Positions 41,495-49,540 of a DNA stretch of 64,000 bases are shown piece by piece; the first letter of the stretch is position 1; each line of letters starts with the position of its first letter. Under the pieces are notes generated by a model that was not told where the DNA came from, ran no database searches, and saw nothing but the letters and a program-made list of their open reading frames with translations. The translations under genes and the position numbers were made by a program. Origin of the DNA: Lachnospira sp. UBA2821 (GTDB taxonomy: Bacteria; Bacillota; Clostridia; Lachnospirales; Lachnospiraceae); assembly GCA_002351535.1 (NCBI GenBank), contig DEGR01000031.1, positions 31,879-95,878 on the forward strand. The letters are read 5' to 3'.

Positions 41495-42484
41495 ATGATA
41501 TTAAACGTACATGCAGGACATTCATTAATATGCAGGGGTGCATCAGCAATCCTTGATGAAGTGGACGAGGACAGAAAGGTTAAAAATGCAGTAATTAATT
41601 ACTTAAGGCAGCAGGGACATACTGTATATGATTGCACAGATGATAGTGGCAGGACGCAGAGGGATAATCTCTCTGCGATTGTGAGAAATTGCAATACACA
41701 TACAGTTGATTATGATGTATCTATACATCTTAACAGTGGCAGAAATGACTATACCGGAGACGGCAGCATAGGTGGAGTTGAAGTGTATGGATTTGATAAT
41801 GGAGTAGCAGGCATATCTAACAGGATATGTAATGAGATTTCAGACACATTAGGAATTACAAACAGAGGATTTAAGATTAATAAAGGGTTATATGTATTAT
41901 CATCTACAAAAGCACCCGCATTGCTTATAGAGTGTTGTTTCGTAGATGATAAAGATGATGCAGCAAGATGGAATGCTGATAACTGCGCTAAGGCAATAGT
42001 TAAAGGCATTACAGGAGCAGCAGTTAATCACCAGGAGAACGAGACTGAAGCTAAGCTAAAAGAAAATGAGTATAATAAGAAGTCTTACATTATAGCCGGA
42101 AAGGCGGAGAAAATGTATGGATTCAGAACGATAAAGCCTGTTACAGTCAGAGTTGCACCAAATGACAAGGCAGATATTATTACTACTATTCCTTCCGGAA
42201 GCAATCAGGGTATTAATCAGATTACTAAAGACGGCTGGGGACATCTGGCCAATAATGCCGGGTGGATATTGTTAAAAGGATACTGCACAGCAATCAATTC
42301 AACTGGGTATGAACTGAAGGCAAGTGAGGCGGCAGTAAGAGAGACTGCTTCCGGAAAATCGAGAAGAGTCGCTACACTGAAGAAAGGCAGCAGGCAACCT
42401 ATATGCTTCATTGCGAGTAACGGATTCGGACTTATCAGCAATTTTGCAGGTTGGGTAAATTTGAAAGCATTTAAGAAAATTTAA
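41495..42484 (+). CDS. N-acetylmuramoyl-L-alanine amidase (endolysin)
   Basis: 329 residues. Amidase_3 domain (MILNVHAGHSLICRGASAIL, with zinc His in NVHAGHS, DVSIHLNS and Glu in ALLIECCF), then two SH3-like wall-binding repeats (TVRVAPNDKADIITTIPSGS and VRETASGKSRRVATLKKGSR). Hydrolyses the bond between muramic acid and L-Ala. Acts with the upstream holin. AGGAG precedes ATG 41495. A palindromic operator-like site lies 2 bp after its stop. Confidence 0.94.
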   Translation: MILNVHAGHSLICRGASAILDEVDEDRKVKNAVINYLRQQGHTVYDCTDDSGRTQRDNLSAIVRNCNTHTVDYDVSIHLNSGRNDYTGDGSIGGVEVYGFDNGVAGISNRICNEISDTLGITNRGFKINKGLYVLSSTKAPALLIECCFVDDKDDAARWNADNCAKAIVKGITGAAVNHQENETEAKLKENEYNKKSYIIAGKAEKMYGFRTIKPVTVRVAPNDKADIITTIPSGSNQGINQITKDGWGHLANNAGWILLKGYCTAINSTGYELKASEAAVRETASGKSRRVATLKKGSRQPICFIASNGFGLISNFAGWVNLKAFKKI

Positions 42485-42485
42485 A

Positions 42486-42501
42486 GTTGCACCGGTTCAA
42501 C
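42486..42501. promoter_or_regulatory. 16-bp palindromic site 5 (next to attR)
   Basis: GTTGCACCGGTTCAAC, starting 2 bp after the amidase stop and about 70 bp from the attR core. After excision and circle closure it would lie less than 2.6 kb from site 1. Confidence 0.6.
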
Positions 42502-42530
42502 AACAATAGTATTATAAAAGTTAGAAAAAG

Positions 42531-42668
42531 TTACTTTTTTCCTATTTTATTATTGTTCCCCCTATAGAACAATGGTCCACCATATTGGCTTATAATTATC
42601 TGGGCAGCTACGGGGTCAGGGTTTTTGATATTTACAGGGTACTGCAGCCTTTTTTCATAACTCCACAT
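42531..42668 (-). pseudogene. cotJC: cotJC, N-terminal 32 codons plus phage-encoded extension
   Basis: Starts at ATG 42668, immediately after the cotJB stop. The first 32 codons (MWSYEKRLQYPVNIKNPDPV, then AAQIIISQYGGP) are CotJC. At the att core the frame crosses into phage DNA and stops after 13 more residues (LFYRGNNNKIGKK). The product would therefore be a short non-functional peptide. The rest of the gene is at 2853-3377. The ribosome site (GGAGG in cotJB end) is intact, so the gene would be translated normally after excision. Confidence 0.92.
42553..42584 (+). other. attR: attP arm plus core repeat
   Basis: Arm TTGTTCCCCCTATAG (42553-42567), spacer AACAAT, core GGTCCACCATA (42574-42584), then cotJC sequence. 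The arm is the exact inverted complement of the attL arm. Confidence 0.88.
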
Positions 42669-42926
42669 TTACATACCTCCATTCCATGGAAGAGGACATT
42701 CGGTCCAGCTCCATCCATCACAGACATTAACATTATATGAACTTATAGGTCCGAACTTTGAGGTATATTCCTCAACAGCTTTGTTTCTTATATTCATAGT
42801 ATCGTTGAAGTACTCGAGTGCTTCCTGACAGTCAGGATGGGTGTCGAGAAAAAGTCTGGCATCATCCATTGCAAAACTCAGATAATTGATTGTGCACATA
42901 AGTTGAGACTGATAATTCATCTGCAT
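42669..42926 (-). CDS. cotJB: spore coat protein CotJB
   Basis: 85 residues. CotJB family (NYQSQLMCTINYLSFAMDDA, RLFLDTHPDCQEALEYFND) with the conserved C-terminal WPW-like pattern (WSWTECPLPWNGGM). Works with CotJA and CotJC in the inner spore coat. Overlaps cotJA by 10 bp; the next codon after its stop begins cotJC. Known to be made in the mother cell in Bacillus. Confidence 0.92.
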   Translation of the reverse strand: MQMNYQSQLMCTINYLSFAMDDARLFLDTHPDCQEALEYFNDTMNIRNKAVEEYTSKFGPISSYNVNVCDGWSWTECPLPWNGGM

Positions 42927-43300
42927 TTTTTGTTACCTCCTGTAAATGGTTTGTCGAGTCCTATAAAAATAGTCCCCTTGCAAAATCCGGTTTCAGCATC
43001 ATAAAGGTTTTCGAATTTTTGCATAGGTACAGAGGCCATTGCAAGTGTACACATACATTTGTGCATATGTTCAGTGTGTGCTCCGCAGGAATCCATAGAG
43101 CGTCTGCCGGAAGAATTCGTATTGCAATTGTCAGAAGAACAACCGGAATTCATAGAATGACCGGCCGTATTTGCAGAATAGACTGTAGAAGAGTTTCTCA
43201 TCTGACGTGGCTGATTTATCATGCATTTGTTTGGCATATTCTGATTTATCATGCACTTGTTTGGCATATTCTGATTTGACATGTTCGGATTAGAATACAT
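42917..43300 (-). CDS. cotJA: spore coat-associated protein CotJA
   Basis: 127 residues. Only the C-terminal 35 residues (LAMASVPMQKFENLYDAETG, FCKGTIFIGLDKPF) match CotJA. The N-terminal 90 residues are Cys/Met/Asn-rich with two near-identical copies of QNMPNKCMIN. The N-terminal extension is unusual in length and composition and may be for coat cross-linking. AATGGAG precedes ATG 43300. Confidence 0.85.
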   Translation of the reverse strand: MYSNPNMSNQNMPNKCMINQNMPNKCMINQPRQMRNSSTVYSANTAGHSMNSGCSSDNCNTNSSGRRSMDSCGAHTEHMHKCMCTLAMASVPMQKFENLYDAETGFCKGTIFIGLDKPFTGGNKKCR

Positions 43301-43329
43301 ATTAATAACTCCATTATTTAATCTTTATT

Positions 43330-43337
43330 AATGTATG
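43330..43337 (-). promoter_or_regulatory. sigma-E-like -10 element for cotJABC
   Basis: On the minus strand CATACATT, matching the consensus -10 of the mother-cell factor sigma-E (CATACANT). It lies 30 bp before the cotJA start. The -35 region is weak (CACTATT about 13-14 bp upstream). Known for B. subtilis cotJ; here inferred from match and position. Confidence 0.5.
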
Positions 43338-43373
43338 TGATTGTAAAAAAATAGTGCATGTTTAAAAAAAATG

Positions 43374-43402
43374 TTTCCATACTGAGAAAAATGGGTTATA
43401 AT
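43374..43402 (+). promoter_or_regulatory. sigma-A-type promoter for fba
   Basis: TTTCCA (43374-43379), 17 bp, TATAAT (43397-43402), 33 bp before the start codon. Confidence 0.7.
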
Positions 43403-43435
43403 AGTGAAGAAAATGAAAATACGGAGGTAGATTAA

Positions 43436-44299
43436 ATGTTAGTTTCAGCTAAAGAAATGTTAACAAAGGCAAAAGCAGGAAAATATGCAGTAGGTCAGTT
43501 CAACATTAACAACCTTGAGTGGACAAAGGCTATATTATTAACAGCACAGGAGTTAAATTCACCTGTAATTTTAGGTGTATCTGAAGGTGCCGGAAAATAT
43601 ATGACAGGTTACAAGACTGTTGTAGGAATGGTTAATGGAATGTTAGAGGAGCTTAACATCACAGTTCCAGTAGCACTTCACCTTGATCATGGTAGTTATG
43701 AAGGATGTCTCAAATGTGTAGAGGCAGGATTCTCTTCAATCATGTTCGATGGTTCTCATTATCCAATCGATGAGAATGTTGAGAAGACAAAAGAGTTAGT
43801 TAAGATTGCTAATGATAAGGGAATGTCTATCGAAGCAGAAGTTGGTTCTATCGGTGGAGAAGAAGATGGAGTAATCGGAAGAGGCGAGTGTGCAGATCCT
43901 AACGAGTGTAAGGCAATTGCAGATCTTGGTGTAACAATGCTTGCAGCAGGTATCGGTAATATCCATGGAAAATATCCTGATAACTGGGAAGGATTAAGTT
44001 TTGAGACACTTGATGCTGTTCAGAAGCTTACAGGTGATATGCCATTAGTTCTTCATGGTGGTACAGGTATTCCGGAAGATATGATTAAGAAAGCAATCTC
44101 TCTTGGAGTAGCTAAGATTAACGTTAATACAGAGTGCCAGCTTGCATTTGCTGATGCAACACGTAAATATATCGAAGAAGGAAAGGATCAGCAGGGTAAA
44201 GGATTTGATCCACGTAAGTTACTTGCACCTGGATTCGAGGCTATCAAAGCTACAGTTAAGGAAAAGATGGAATTATTCGGATCAGTTGGAAAAGCTTAA
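43436..44299 (+). CDS. fba: class II fructose-bisphosphate aldolase
   Basis: 287 residues. Cleaves fructose-1,6-bisphosphate to GAP and DHAP. Class II zinc enzyme with conserved motifs: LHLDHGSYEGC with the zinc His, IGRGECADPNECKAIADLGV, KYPDNWEGLSFETL, LHGGTGIPEDMIKKAISLGV, and KINVNTECQLAFADATRKYI. Cytoplasmic, glycolysis/gluconeogenesis. GGAGGT precedes ATG 43436 with its own promoter. Optimal codon use (frequent synonymous AAG, GGT, GTT) suggests strong expression. Confidence 0.96.
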   Translation: MLVSAKEMLTKAKAGKYAVGQFNINNLEWTKAILLTAQELNSPVILGVSEGAGKYMTGYKTVVGMVNGMLEELNITVPVALHLDHGSYEGCLKCVEAGFSSIMFDGSHYPIDENVEKTKELVKIANDKGMSIEAEVGSIGGEEDGVIGRGECADPNECKAIADLGVTMLAAGIGNIHGKYPDNWEGLSFETLDAVQKLTGDMPLVLHGGTGIPEDMIKKAISLGVAKINVNTECQLAFADATRKYIEEGKDQQGKGFDPRKLLAPGFEAIKATVKEKMELFGSVGKA

Positions 44300-44346
44300 G
44301 AAATTCCACCTTTGTACTTATATCAGTAATATAAATATGAATTTAC

Positions 44347-44384
44347 AGAAAATGGCATATTTCGTAAGAAAGATGCCATTTTCT
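44347..44384 (+). terminator. rho-independent terminator for fba
   Basis: AGAAAATGGCAT (44347-44358) pairs perfectly with ATGCCATTTTCT (44373-44384), with TATTGT beyond. Confidence 0.85.
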
Positions 44385-44492
44385 ATTGTAGATATGCGGG
44401 CTGTCTGATTTTGGTATTTTTATACTTACGACGGAACAGACAGTTGTTTATGGTATATCTTTGTAGCAGAACGCTCAGAAATGAGGATTATT

Positions 44493-45323
44493 ATGAAGAA
44501 TAAATTTATCAATAAGAATAAGATTATTAATAACATCCGTGAAATAATGATGCTGTGTGCATTGGCTGTATTTATTTTTGCCAGTTATGAAATGACAAAT
44601 GTTTACCTTGATTATGAAGATGGTGATAATGATTATGAAGATCTGGAAAGTATATTTAAGGTTCCGGATGTGTCAGGTGAGACAGAAACTAAAGTGGATT
44701 CTGATGGAAATATAATTATTGCCAATAAAAATGAAGGTGCAAAATGGGTGTGGAATTTTGATGATATGCTTAAGATTAATCCGGATTCAAAAGGATGGAT
44801 AAGTCAGGGAAATCAGATAAGTTATCCTATTTTGCAGGGAACGGATAATGAGTATTATCTGGAACATACAGCTTATTATTCTGAGAATAAGAATGGTTCT
44901 ATATTTATAGACCACAGATGCAAGGATGGGCTTGAGTCAAGGAATTGTATTATATATGGGCATGATATGCTTAATAATTCAATGTTTGGTTCGTTAATTC
45001 AGTATTCATCCAAGTCGTATTATGACCAGAATCCTACATTTGATATATATGTCGGGTATAAACATTACAAATATTATGTATTTGCAGCATATGAAACACC
45101 TGCTATTGGAGACACATATACATATGATTTTGCAAATGATGACGAGTTTCATGCATATCTTGAGGCATGCTGGGCCAGGAAACTCTATTCCACAAATGTA
45201 GAGAGTGTATCAACAGCAGACCATATTATCACATTATCTACATGCACAAGACATGATGATAATAAGAGATTCATTGTACAGATGGTGCGTGGCGAAGAAG
45301 TTGTTGATGAAAATAATCAATAA
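44493..45323 (+). CDS. srtB: class B sortase
   Basis: 276 residues. N-terminal signal-anchor (IREIMMLCALAVFIFASYEM). Catalytic His in CIIYGHDML (about residue 157), Cys in TLSTC (about 250) and Arg in KRFIVQMV. Start set at ATG 44493, with ATGAGGA as ribosome site. Transpeptidase that joins surface proteins or pili to cell wall. No substrate gene with an NPQTN- or NVQTG-type motif is adjacent, so the target is unknown. Confidence 0.92.
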   Translation: MKNKFINKNKIINNIREIMMLCALAVFIFASYEMTNVYLDYEDGDNDYEDLESIFKVPDVSGETETKVDSDGNIIIANKNEGAKWVWNFDDMLKINPDSKGWISQGNQISYPILQGTDNEYYLEHTAYYSENKNGSIFIDHRCKDGLESRNCIIYGHDMLNNSMFGSLIQYSSKSYYDQNPTFDIYVGYKHYKYYVFAAYETPAIGDTYTYDFANDDEFHAYLEACWARKLYSTNVESVSTADHIITLSTCTRHDDNKRFIVQMVRGEEVVDENNQ

Positions 45324-45429
45324 TAACAAAAAAATAAAAAAAGTACTTGCAATTTATTCTTTTATGAGTTATTTTAATTACAGCAGAGATAAAAAGAATC
45401 TGCATCTAATTATTAATGATGATTGAACA

Positions 45430-45465
45430 ATGGCGTTCACGGGTTTATTCGTGGACGCATTTTTT
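45430..45465 (+). terminator. rho-independent terminator before glutamine synthetase
   Basis: ATGGCGTTCACG-type arm (45430-45441) pairs with CGTGGACGCAT (45450-45460) with one bulge, followed by TTTTT. Confidence 0.8.
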
Positions 45466-45552
45466 GTATAGGCAACGGGTCAGACGAACTGTGTTGGCAT
45501 ATATTGTTCAAACAACATATAGAATAAAATAGTGAAAGGGATGTATTAAAAG

Positions 45553-47670
45553 ATGAGTGAAGCATTTAACGTAGCGGACATTTTTGGCGAGAATGTATTT
45601 AACGATACAGTTATGAAAGAACGTCTCCCAAAGAAAGTTTATCAGGAAGTAAGAAAAGTAATTGATGATGGTGCTGATTTAACGATTGAAATAGCTGATG
45701 TAGTAGCTAATGCGATGAAGGATTGGGCTATCGAGAGAGGTGCAACACATTATACACATTGGTTCCAGCCACTTACAGGTGTTACAGCGGAAAAACATGA
45801 TTCATTTATATCTTCACCAAAAGCTGATGGTAAAGTATTAATGGAATTCTCAGGTAAAGAATTAATTAAGGGTGAGCCTGATGCATCTTCATTCCCTTCA
45901 GGTGGATTAAGAGCAACTTTTGAGGCAAGAGGATATACAGCATGGGATTGTACATCACCGGCATTTATCAAACAGGATGCAGCAGGAACAATTCTTTGCA
46001 TTCCAACAGCATTTTGCTCATACACAGGTGAAGCTCTTGATAAGAAGACACCATTACTCAGATCTATGGAGGCTGTTAATACACAGGCACTTCGTATTGT
46101 AAAATTATTTGGAAATACAACAGCTACAAAGGTTACTTCTTCTGTAGGACCTGAGCAGGAATATTTCCTTGTTGACAGAGATAAATATTTAAAGAGAAAA
46201 GATTTAATATTTACAGGACGTACACTTTTCGGAGCAATGCCTCCAAAGGGACAGGAGCTTGATGATCATTACTTCGGTACTATCAGAGAGAGAATAGCAG
46301 CTTATATGAAAGACCTCAATGAAGAGCTTTGGAAACTTGGTATTCCTGCAAAGACACAGCATAATGAGGTTGCTCCTGCACAGCATGAGTTAGCTCCTAT
46401 ATATGAGGAAGCAAATGTTGCTGTAGACCACAATCAGGTTACTATGGAAATAATGAAAAAGGTGGCAGGACGTCATAATCTTGTATGTCTTCTTCATGAG
46501 AAACCATTTGCAGGTGTTAATGGTTCGGGAAAACATAATAACTGGTCACTTACTACAGATGATGGAATGAACCTTCTTGATCCGGGCAAGAGACCACATG
46601 AGAACAGACAGTTCTTACTTGTGCTTACAGCTATTATGAAAGCTGTTAAGACACATTCAGATCTTCTTCGTGAGTCGGCAGGAAACCCTGGTAATGACCA
46701 CAGATTGGGAGCTAATGAGGCACCTCCTGCAATTATCTCTATGTTCCTTGGAGATCAGCTTAGAGACATCGTTGACCAGATTATCGAGACAGGTAGTGCT
46801 ACAAGCAGCTTGAAAGCCGGAAAGTTAGACACAGGTGTTTCTACACTTCCTAACTTAAGAAAAGATGCTACAGACAGAAACAGAACTTCACCATTTGCTT
46901 TCACAGGTAATAAGTTTGAATTCCGTATGGTTGGTTCTTCAGATTCTGTTGCAAGTCCTAACATTGTATTAAATACTATAGTTGCAGAAGCTTTCTGTGA
47001 TATAGCGGATGAGCTTGAGAAAGCAGATGATTTCGATAAAGCAGTTGATGAAATGATTCATAAACTTGCAGTTGAGAATAAAGATATTGTATATGATGCT
47101 GACGGATATTCAGATGAGTGGATAGCTGAGGCTGAGAAGAGAGGACTTCCTAACCTTAAGACTATGGTAGATGCTATTCCTGCACTTACTACAGATAAAG
47201 CAGTTAAGCTCTTTGAAAAATTCGGAGTATTTACAAAAGCTGAGCTTGAATCCCGTGCTGAGGTTCAGTATGAAGCATATGCAAAAGCTATTAATATTGA
47301 AGCAAAGGCTATGATTGATATTGCCGGCAAACAGATTATTCCATCTGTAATTAAGGCAACTATTGACCTTGCAGCTTCTATCAATGAAGTAACAGCAGCA
47401 TGCCCTGATGCTGATGTGAGTGTTCAGAAAGAACTTCTTGAAGAAACATCAGATTTACTTTCAGAGACAAAAGTTGCCCTTTCAAAACTTCAGGATGTTG
47501 TTGTTGAGTCAGAGACAAAGGCTGAAGGTGAAGAAAAGGCTAAATTCTTCAAGGATACAGTTAAGCCTGCTATGGATGCGTTAAGAGCACCTGTAGATAA
47601 GCTTGAAATGATTGTAGATAAGGATGCATGGCCAATGCCTTCATACGGAGATTTGATTTTCGAAGTATAA
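45553..47670 (+). CDS. glnN: glutamine synthetase type III
   Basis: 705 residues, the length of GSIII enzymes (GSI is about 450). Motifs: [10 protein letters not shown] (Glu ligands), [60 protein letters not shown] and [20 protein letters not shown]. It makes glutamine from glutamate and ammonia. It has its own promoter-like region (TTGGCA/TATAGA near 45500-45530) and an inverted repeat overlapping it that could bind a nitrogen regulator. AAAGGGATG precedes ATG 45553. Confidence 0.96.
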   Translation: MSEAFNVADIFGENVFNDTVMKERLPKKVYQEVRKVIDDGADLTIEIADVVANAMKDWAIERGATHYTHWFQPLTGVTAEKHDSFISSPKADGKVLMEFSGKELIKGEPDASSFPSGGLRATFEARGYTAWDCTSPAFIKQDAAGTILCIPTAFCSYTGEALDKKTPLLRSMEAVNTQALRIVKLFGNTTATKVTSSVGPEQEYFLVDRDKYLKRKDLIFTGRTLFGAMPPKGQELDDHYFGTIRERIAAYMKDLNEELWKLGIPAKTQHNEVAPAQHELAPIYEEANVAVDHNQVTMEIMKKVAGRHNLVCLLHEKPFAGVNGSGKHNNWSLTTDDGMNLLDPGKRPHENRQFLLVLTAIMKAVKTHSDLLRESAGNPGNDHRLGANEAPPAIISMFLGDQLRDIVDQIIETGSATSSLKAGKLDTGVSTLPNLRKDATDRNRTSPFAFTGNKFEFRMVGSSDSVASPNIVLNTIVAEAFCDIADELEKADDFDKAVDEMIHKLAVENKDIVYDADGYSDEWIAEAEKRGLPNLKTMVDAIPALTTDKAVKLFEKFGVFTKAELESRAEVQYEAYAKAINIEAKAMIDIAGKQIIPSVIKATIDLAASINEVTAACPDADVSVQKELLEETSDLLSETKVALSKLQDVVVESETKAEGEEKAKFFKDTVKPAMDALRAPVDKLEMIVDKDAWPMPSYGDLIFEV

Positions 47671-47687
47671 TAATAAATATATATTTT

Positions 47688-47724
47688 ACTGCCGTACAAA
47701 TTATATCATGTACGGCAGTTTTTT
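47688..47724 (+). terminator. rho-independent terminator for glnN
   Basis: ACTGCCGTAC (47688-47697) pairs with GTACGGCAGT (47710-47719), followed by TTTTT. Confidence 0.9.
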
Positions 47725-47729
47725 GTTGC

Positions 47730-47909
47730 ACAAGACTGCCAAGCGCCATCATGCTTGCATGAAATGGCATTTGGCAGTCGCAAGGACATGGAGCACGTAG
47801 TGCGGAATGCAGGTGTGCAATCCCGAGTGGCGTAAGCGGCTCGGGACACAAGACTGCCAAGTGACACCTGTACAAACTGCAAGGTTGCCAAGCACCATCA
47901 TGCTTGCAC
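47730..47909. repeat. GC-rich structured intergenic repeat element
   Basis: About 180 bp clearly more GC-rich than the surroundings. Two copies of ACAAGACTGCCAAG (47730-47743, 47848-47861). A 22-bp unit beginning GCCAAGCGCCATCATGCTTG occurs at 47738-47759 and, with one change, at 47887-47908. Three stems: GACTGCCAA/TTGGCAGTC (47734-47742 / 47771-47779), a nested CCAT/ATGG stem, and TCCCGAG/CTCGGGA (47821-47827 / 47840-47846). Looks like a dispersed palindromic chromosomal repeat. Confidence 0.7.
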
Positions 47910-47932
47910 GCCGTGATGTAAAATGTTATAAT
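47904..47932 (+). promoter_or_regulatory. promoter for the ywlC cluster, -35 box within the repeat element
   Basis: TTGCAC (47904-47909), 17 bp, TATAAT (47927-47932). The -35 box is the last six bases of the structured repeat. Start codon is 18 bp after the -10 box, so the leader is very short. Confidence 0.65.
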
Positions 47933-47949
47933 AGCACCTGGTGATTATA

Positions 47950-49002
47950 ATGAATACAATAATAAAAAAAACAGAAGTAAATAATATTGATTTGGAAGTA
48001 ATAAAACAGGCATCAGATATACTTAGGGATGGTGGTATGGTGGCATTCCCTACAGAGACAGTATATGGACTCGGCGCAGATGCACTTGATGAAAAAGCAT
48101 CAGCGAAGATATATGCGGCCAAAGGAAGACCATCTGATAATCCACTTATTGTTCATGTGGCTGATGTGAAGCAGCTTGAGCCTTTAGTTAAGGATATTCC
48201 GGACAATGCTGTAAAGCTTATGGATAAGTTCTGGCCGGGACCGATGACACTGATATTTGAAAAAAGTGATATAGTTCCGTCAGGTACAACGGGTGGTCTT
48301 CAGACAGTGGCGATAAGAATGCCGAATCATCCTGTTGCATTAAGTCTTATAAAGAATTCGCAGGTTGCGATTGCAGCTCCAAGTGCTAATACATCGGGAA
48401 GACCAAGTCCTACTACTGCACAGCATGTAGAGAATGATTTGTCAGGAAAAATTGATATGATAATAGATGGTGGAGCGGTCGGAATCGGAATAGAATCGAC
48501 TATAGTAGATGTTACCGTTAATCCACCTATGATTCTAAGACCCGGTTACATTACGAAAAAGATGCTCGAAGACGTGGTTGGTGATGTTGAAGTAGATAAA
48601 GCGATACTTGGTAAAATGTCACCTGATGCTAAGCCTAAGGCACCGGGAATGAAGTATAAGCACTATGCACCTAAAGCTGACCTTACAATGTTCAGGGGCG
48701 AAAAGGATGCTGTAGTGAATCATATTAATAACCTTGTTAAAGAAGGCATTGCAGAGGGTAAAAAAATAGGTATAATAGCAAGTGATGAGACATTTTCTAT
48801 GTATAAAGAAGGAAATGTTATATCTATAGGAACAAGAAGTGATGATGACAGTATTGCGAGAAATCTTTATGCTGTGTTAAGAAAATTTGATGATATGAAT
48901 GTGGATGTTATATATAGTGAAATATTTGAGGATGATGGACTTGGGCAGGCCATAATGAACAGAATGCTTAAGGCTGCGGCATATCATGTTTTACAGGTGT
49001 AA
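47950..49002 (+). CDS. ywlC: threonylcarbamoyl-AMP synthase (Sua5/YwlC)
   Basis: 350 residues from ATG 47950 (GGTGA 6 nt upstream). First step of t6A tRNA modification: makes threonylcarbamoyl-AMP from Thr, bicarbonate and ATP. YrdC domain (FPTETVYGLGADALDEKASA, IYAAKGRPSDNPLIVHVADV, PSANTSGRPSPTTAQHVEND) with the SUA5 C-terminal domain (APGMKYKHYAPKADL). Heads a run of short genes with rpiB and comEB. Bicistronic order ywlC then phosphatase-like gene as in Bacillus ywlC-ywlE. Confidence 0.94.
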   Translation: MNTIIKKTEVNNIDLEVIKQASDILRDGGMVAFPTETVYGLGADALDEKASAKIYAAKGRPSDNPLIVHVADVKQLEPLVKDIPDNAVKLMDKFWPGPMTLIFEKSDIVPSGTTGGLQTVAIRMPNHPVALSLIKNSQVAIAAPSANTSGRPSPTTAQHVENDLSGKIDMIIDGGAVGIGIESTIVDVTVNPPMILRPGYITKKMLEDVVGDVEVDKAILGKMSPDAKPKAPGMKYKHYAPKADLTMFRGEKDAVVNHINNLVKEGIAEGKKIGIIASDETFSMYKEGNVISIGTRSDDDSIARNLYAVLRKFDDMNVDVIYSEIFEDDGLGQAIMNRMLKAAAYHVLQV

Positions 49003-49037
49003 CATTGTTATAGACATATCGGGCAGGAGGTGAACCT

Positions 49038-49490
49038 ATGCTACAATATAACAAAATAATATTTGTCAGCACTAGTGATACATGCAGAGGACCTGTTGCG
49101 GCTGCTATTATGAGAAGTATGCCTGACATGGAAGATACGCAGATTATATCAAGAGGGGTAGTAAGCCTTTTTCCTGAACCGGTTAATCCTAAAGCCGTAG
49201 CAGTGGCAAAGGGGAATGGAATAGAAATAGGTGATTATCAGTCACACCAGATAGCAGCAACAGATTTTGGTACTAATACACTGGTTCTTGTTATGACTGA
49301 TATAATGAAAAAACAGATTTATGATACATATACGGAGGCCGTAAATGTATATACAATAAAAGAATTCGTGGGTGAAGTGGGGGACTTAGAGGTTCCTTAT
49401 GGCGGAGAGCTTACGGATTATGGTTCTACTTATGAAGAAATGAGAAGAATTATTGAAAAAATAGTGGAAAAGATTGAGTTATCAAAATAA
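49038..49490 (+). CDS. low-molecular-weight protein phosphatase-like protein, catalytic Cys missing
   Basis: 150 residues, LMW-PTP fold (YwlE family, arginine phosphatase). The active-site loop CX5R usually begins with the nucleophilic Cys. Here it reads VSTSDTCRGP, with Ser at residue 11 in the nucleophile place while the Arg (17) remains. The usual general-acid DP near the end reads LEVPYGG, so the Asp also seems absent. Probably inactive as a phosphatase, possibly a phospho-binding or regulatory protein. AGGAGGTG precedes ATG 49038. Confidence 0.85.
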   Translation: MLQYNKIIFVSTSDTCRGPVAAAIMRSMPDMEDTQIISRGVVSLFPEPVNPKAVAVAKGNGIEIGDYQSHQIAATDFGTNTLVLVMTDIMKKQIYDTYTEAVNVYTIKEFVGEVGDLEVPYGGELTDYGSTYEEMRRIIEKIVEKIELSK

Positions 49491-49540
49491 AATTCTAATA
49501 AAAAATTTATAAAATATTTATTTGAGATGGAGGACAAAAA

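Larger units (their letters stand above)
3367..42584. mobile_element. complete tailed (siphovirus-like) prophage inserted in cotJC
   Basis: About 39.2 kb bounded by the 11-bp direct repeat GGTCCACCATA (3367-3377 and 42574-42584). It contains an ordered set of integration, lysogeny, early, packaging, head, tail and lysis genes, with no missing structural module that I can see. The integrase is a large serine recombinase adjacent to attL. The two halves of cotJC flank the element exactly. Coding density and gene overlaps look intact; the only broken internal gene seen is at 9499-9943. Confidence 0.95.

Noticed and set aside
43016..43285. Plus-strand reading frame opposite cotJA
   Set aside because: Mirror of the Cys/Met-rich cotJA frame; no ribosome site, and cotJA and the CotJ order are clear on the minus strand.
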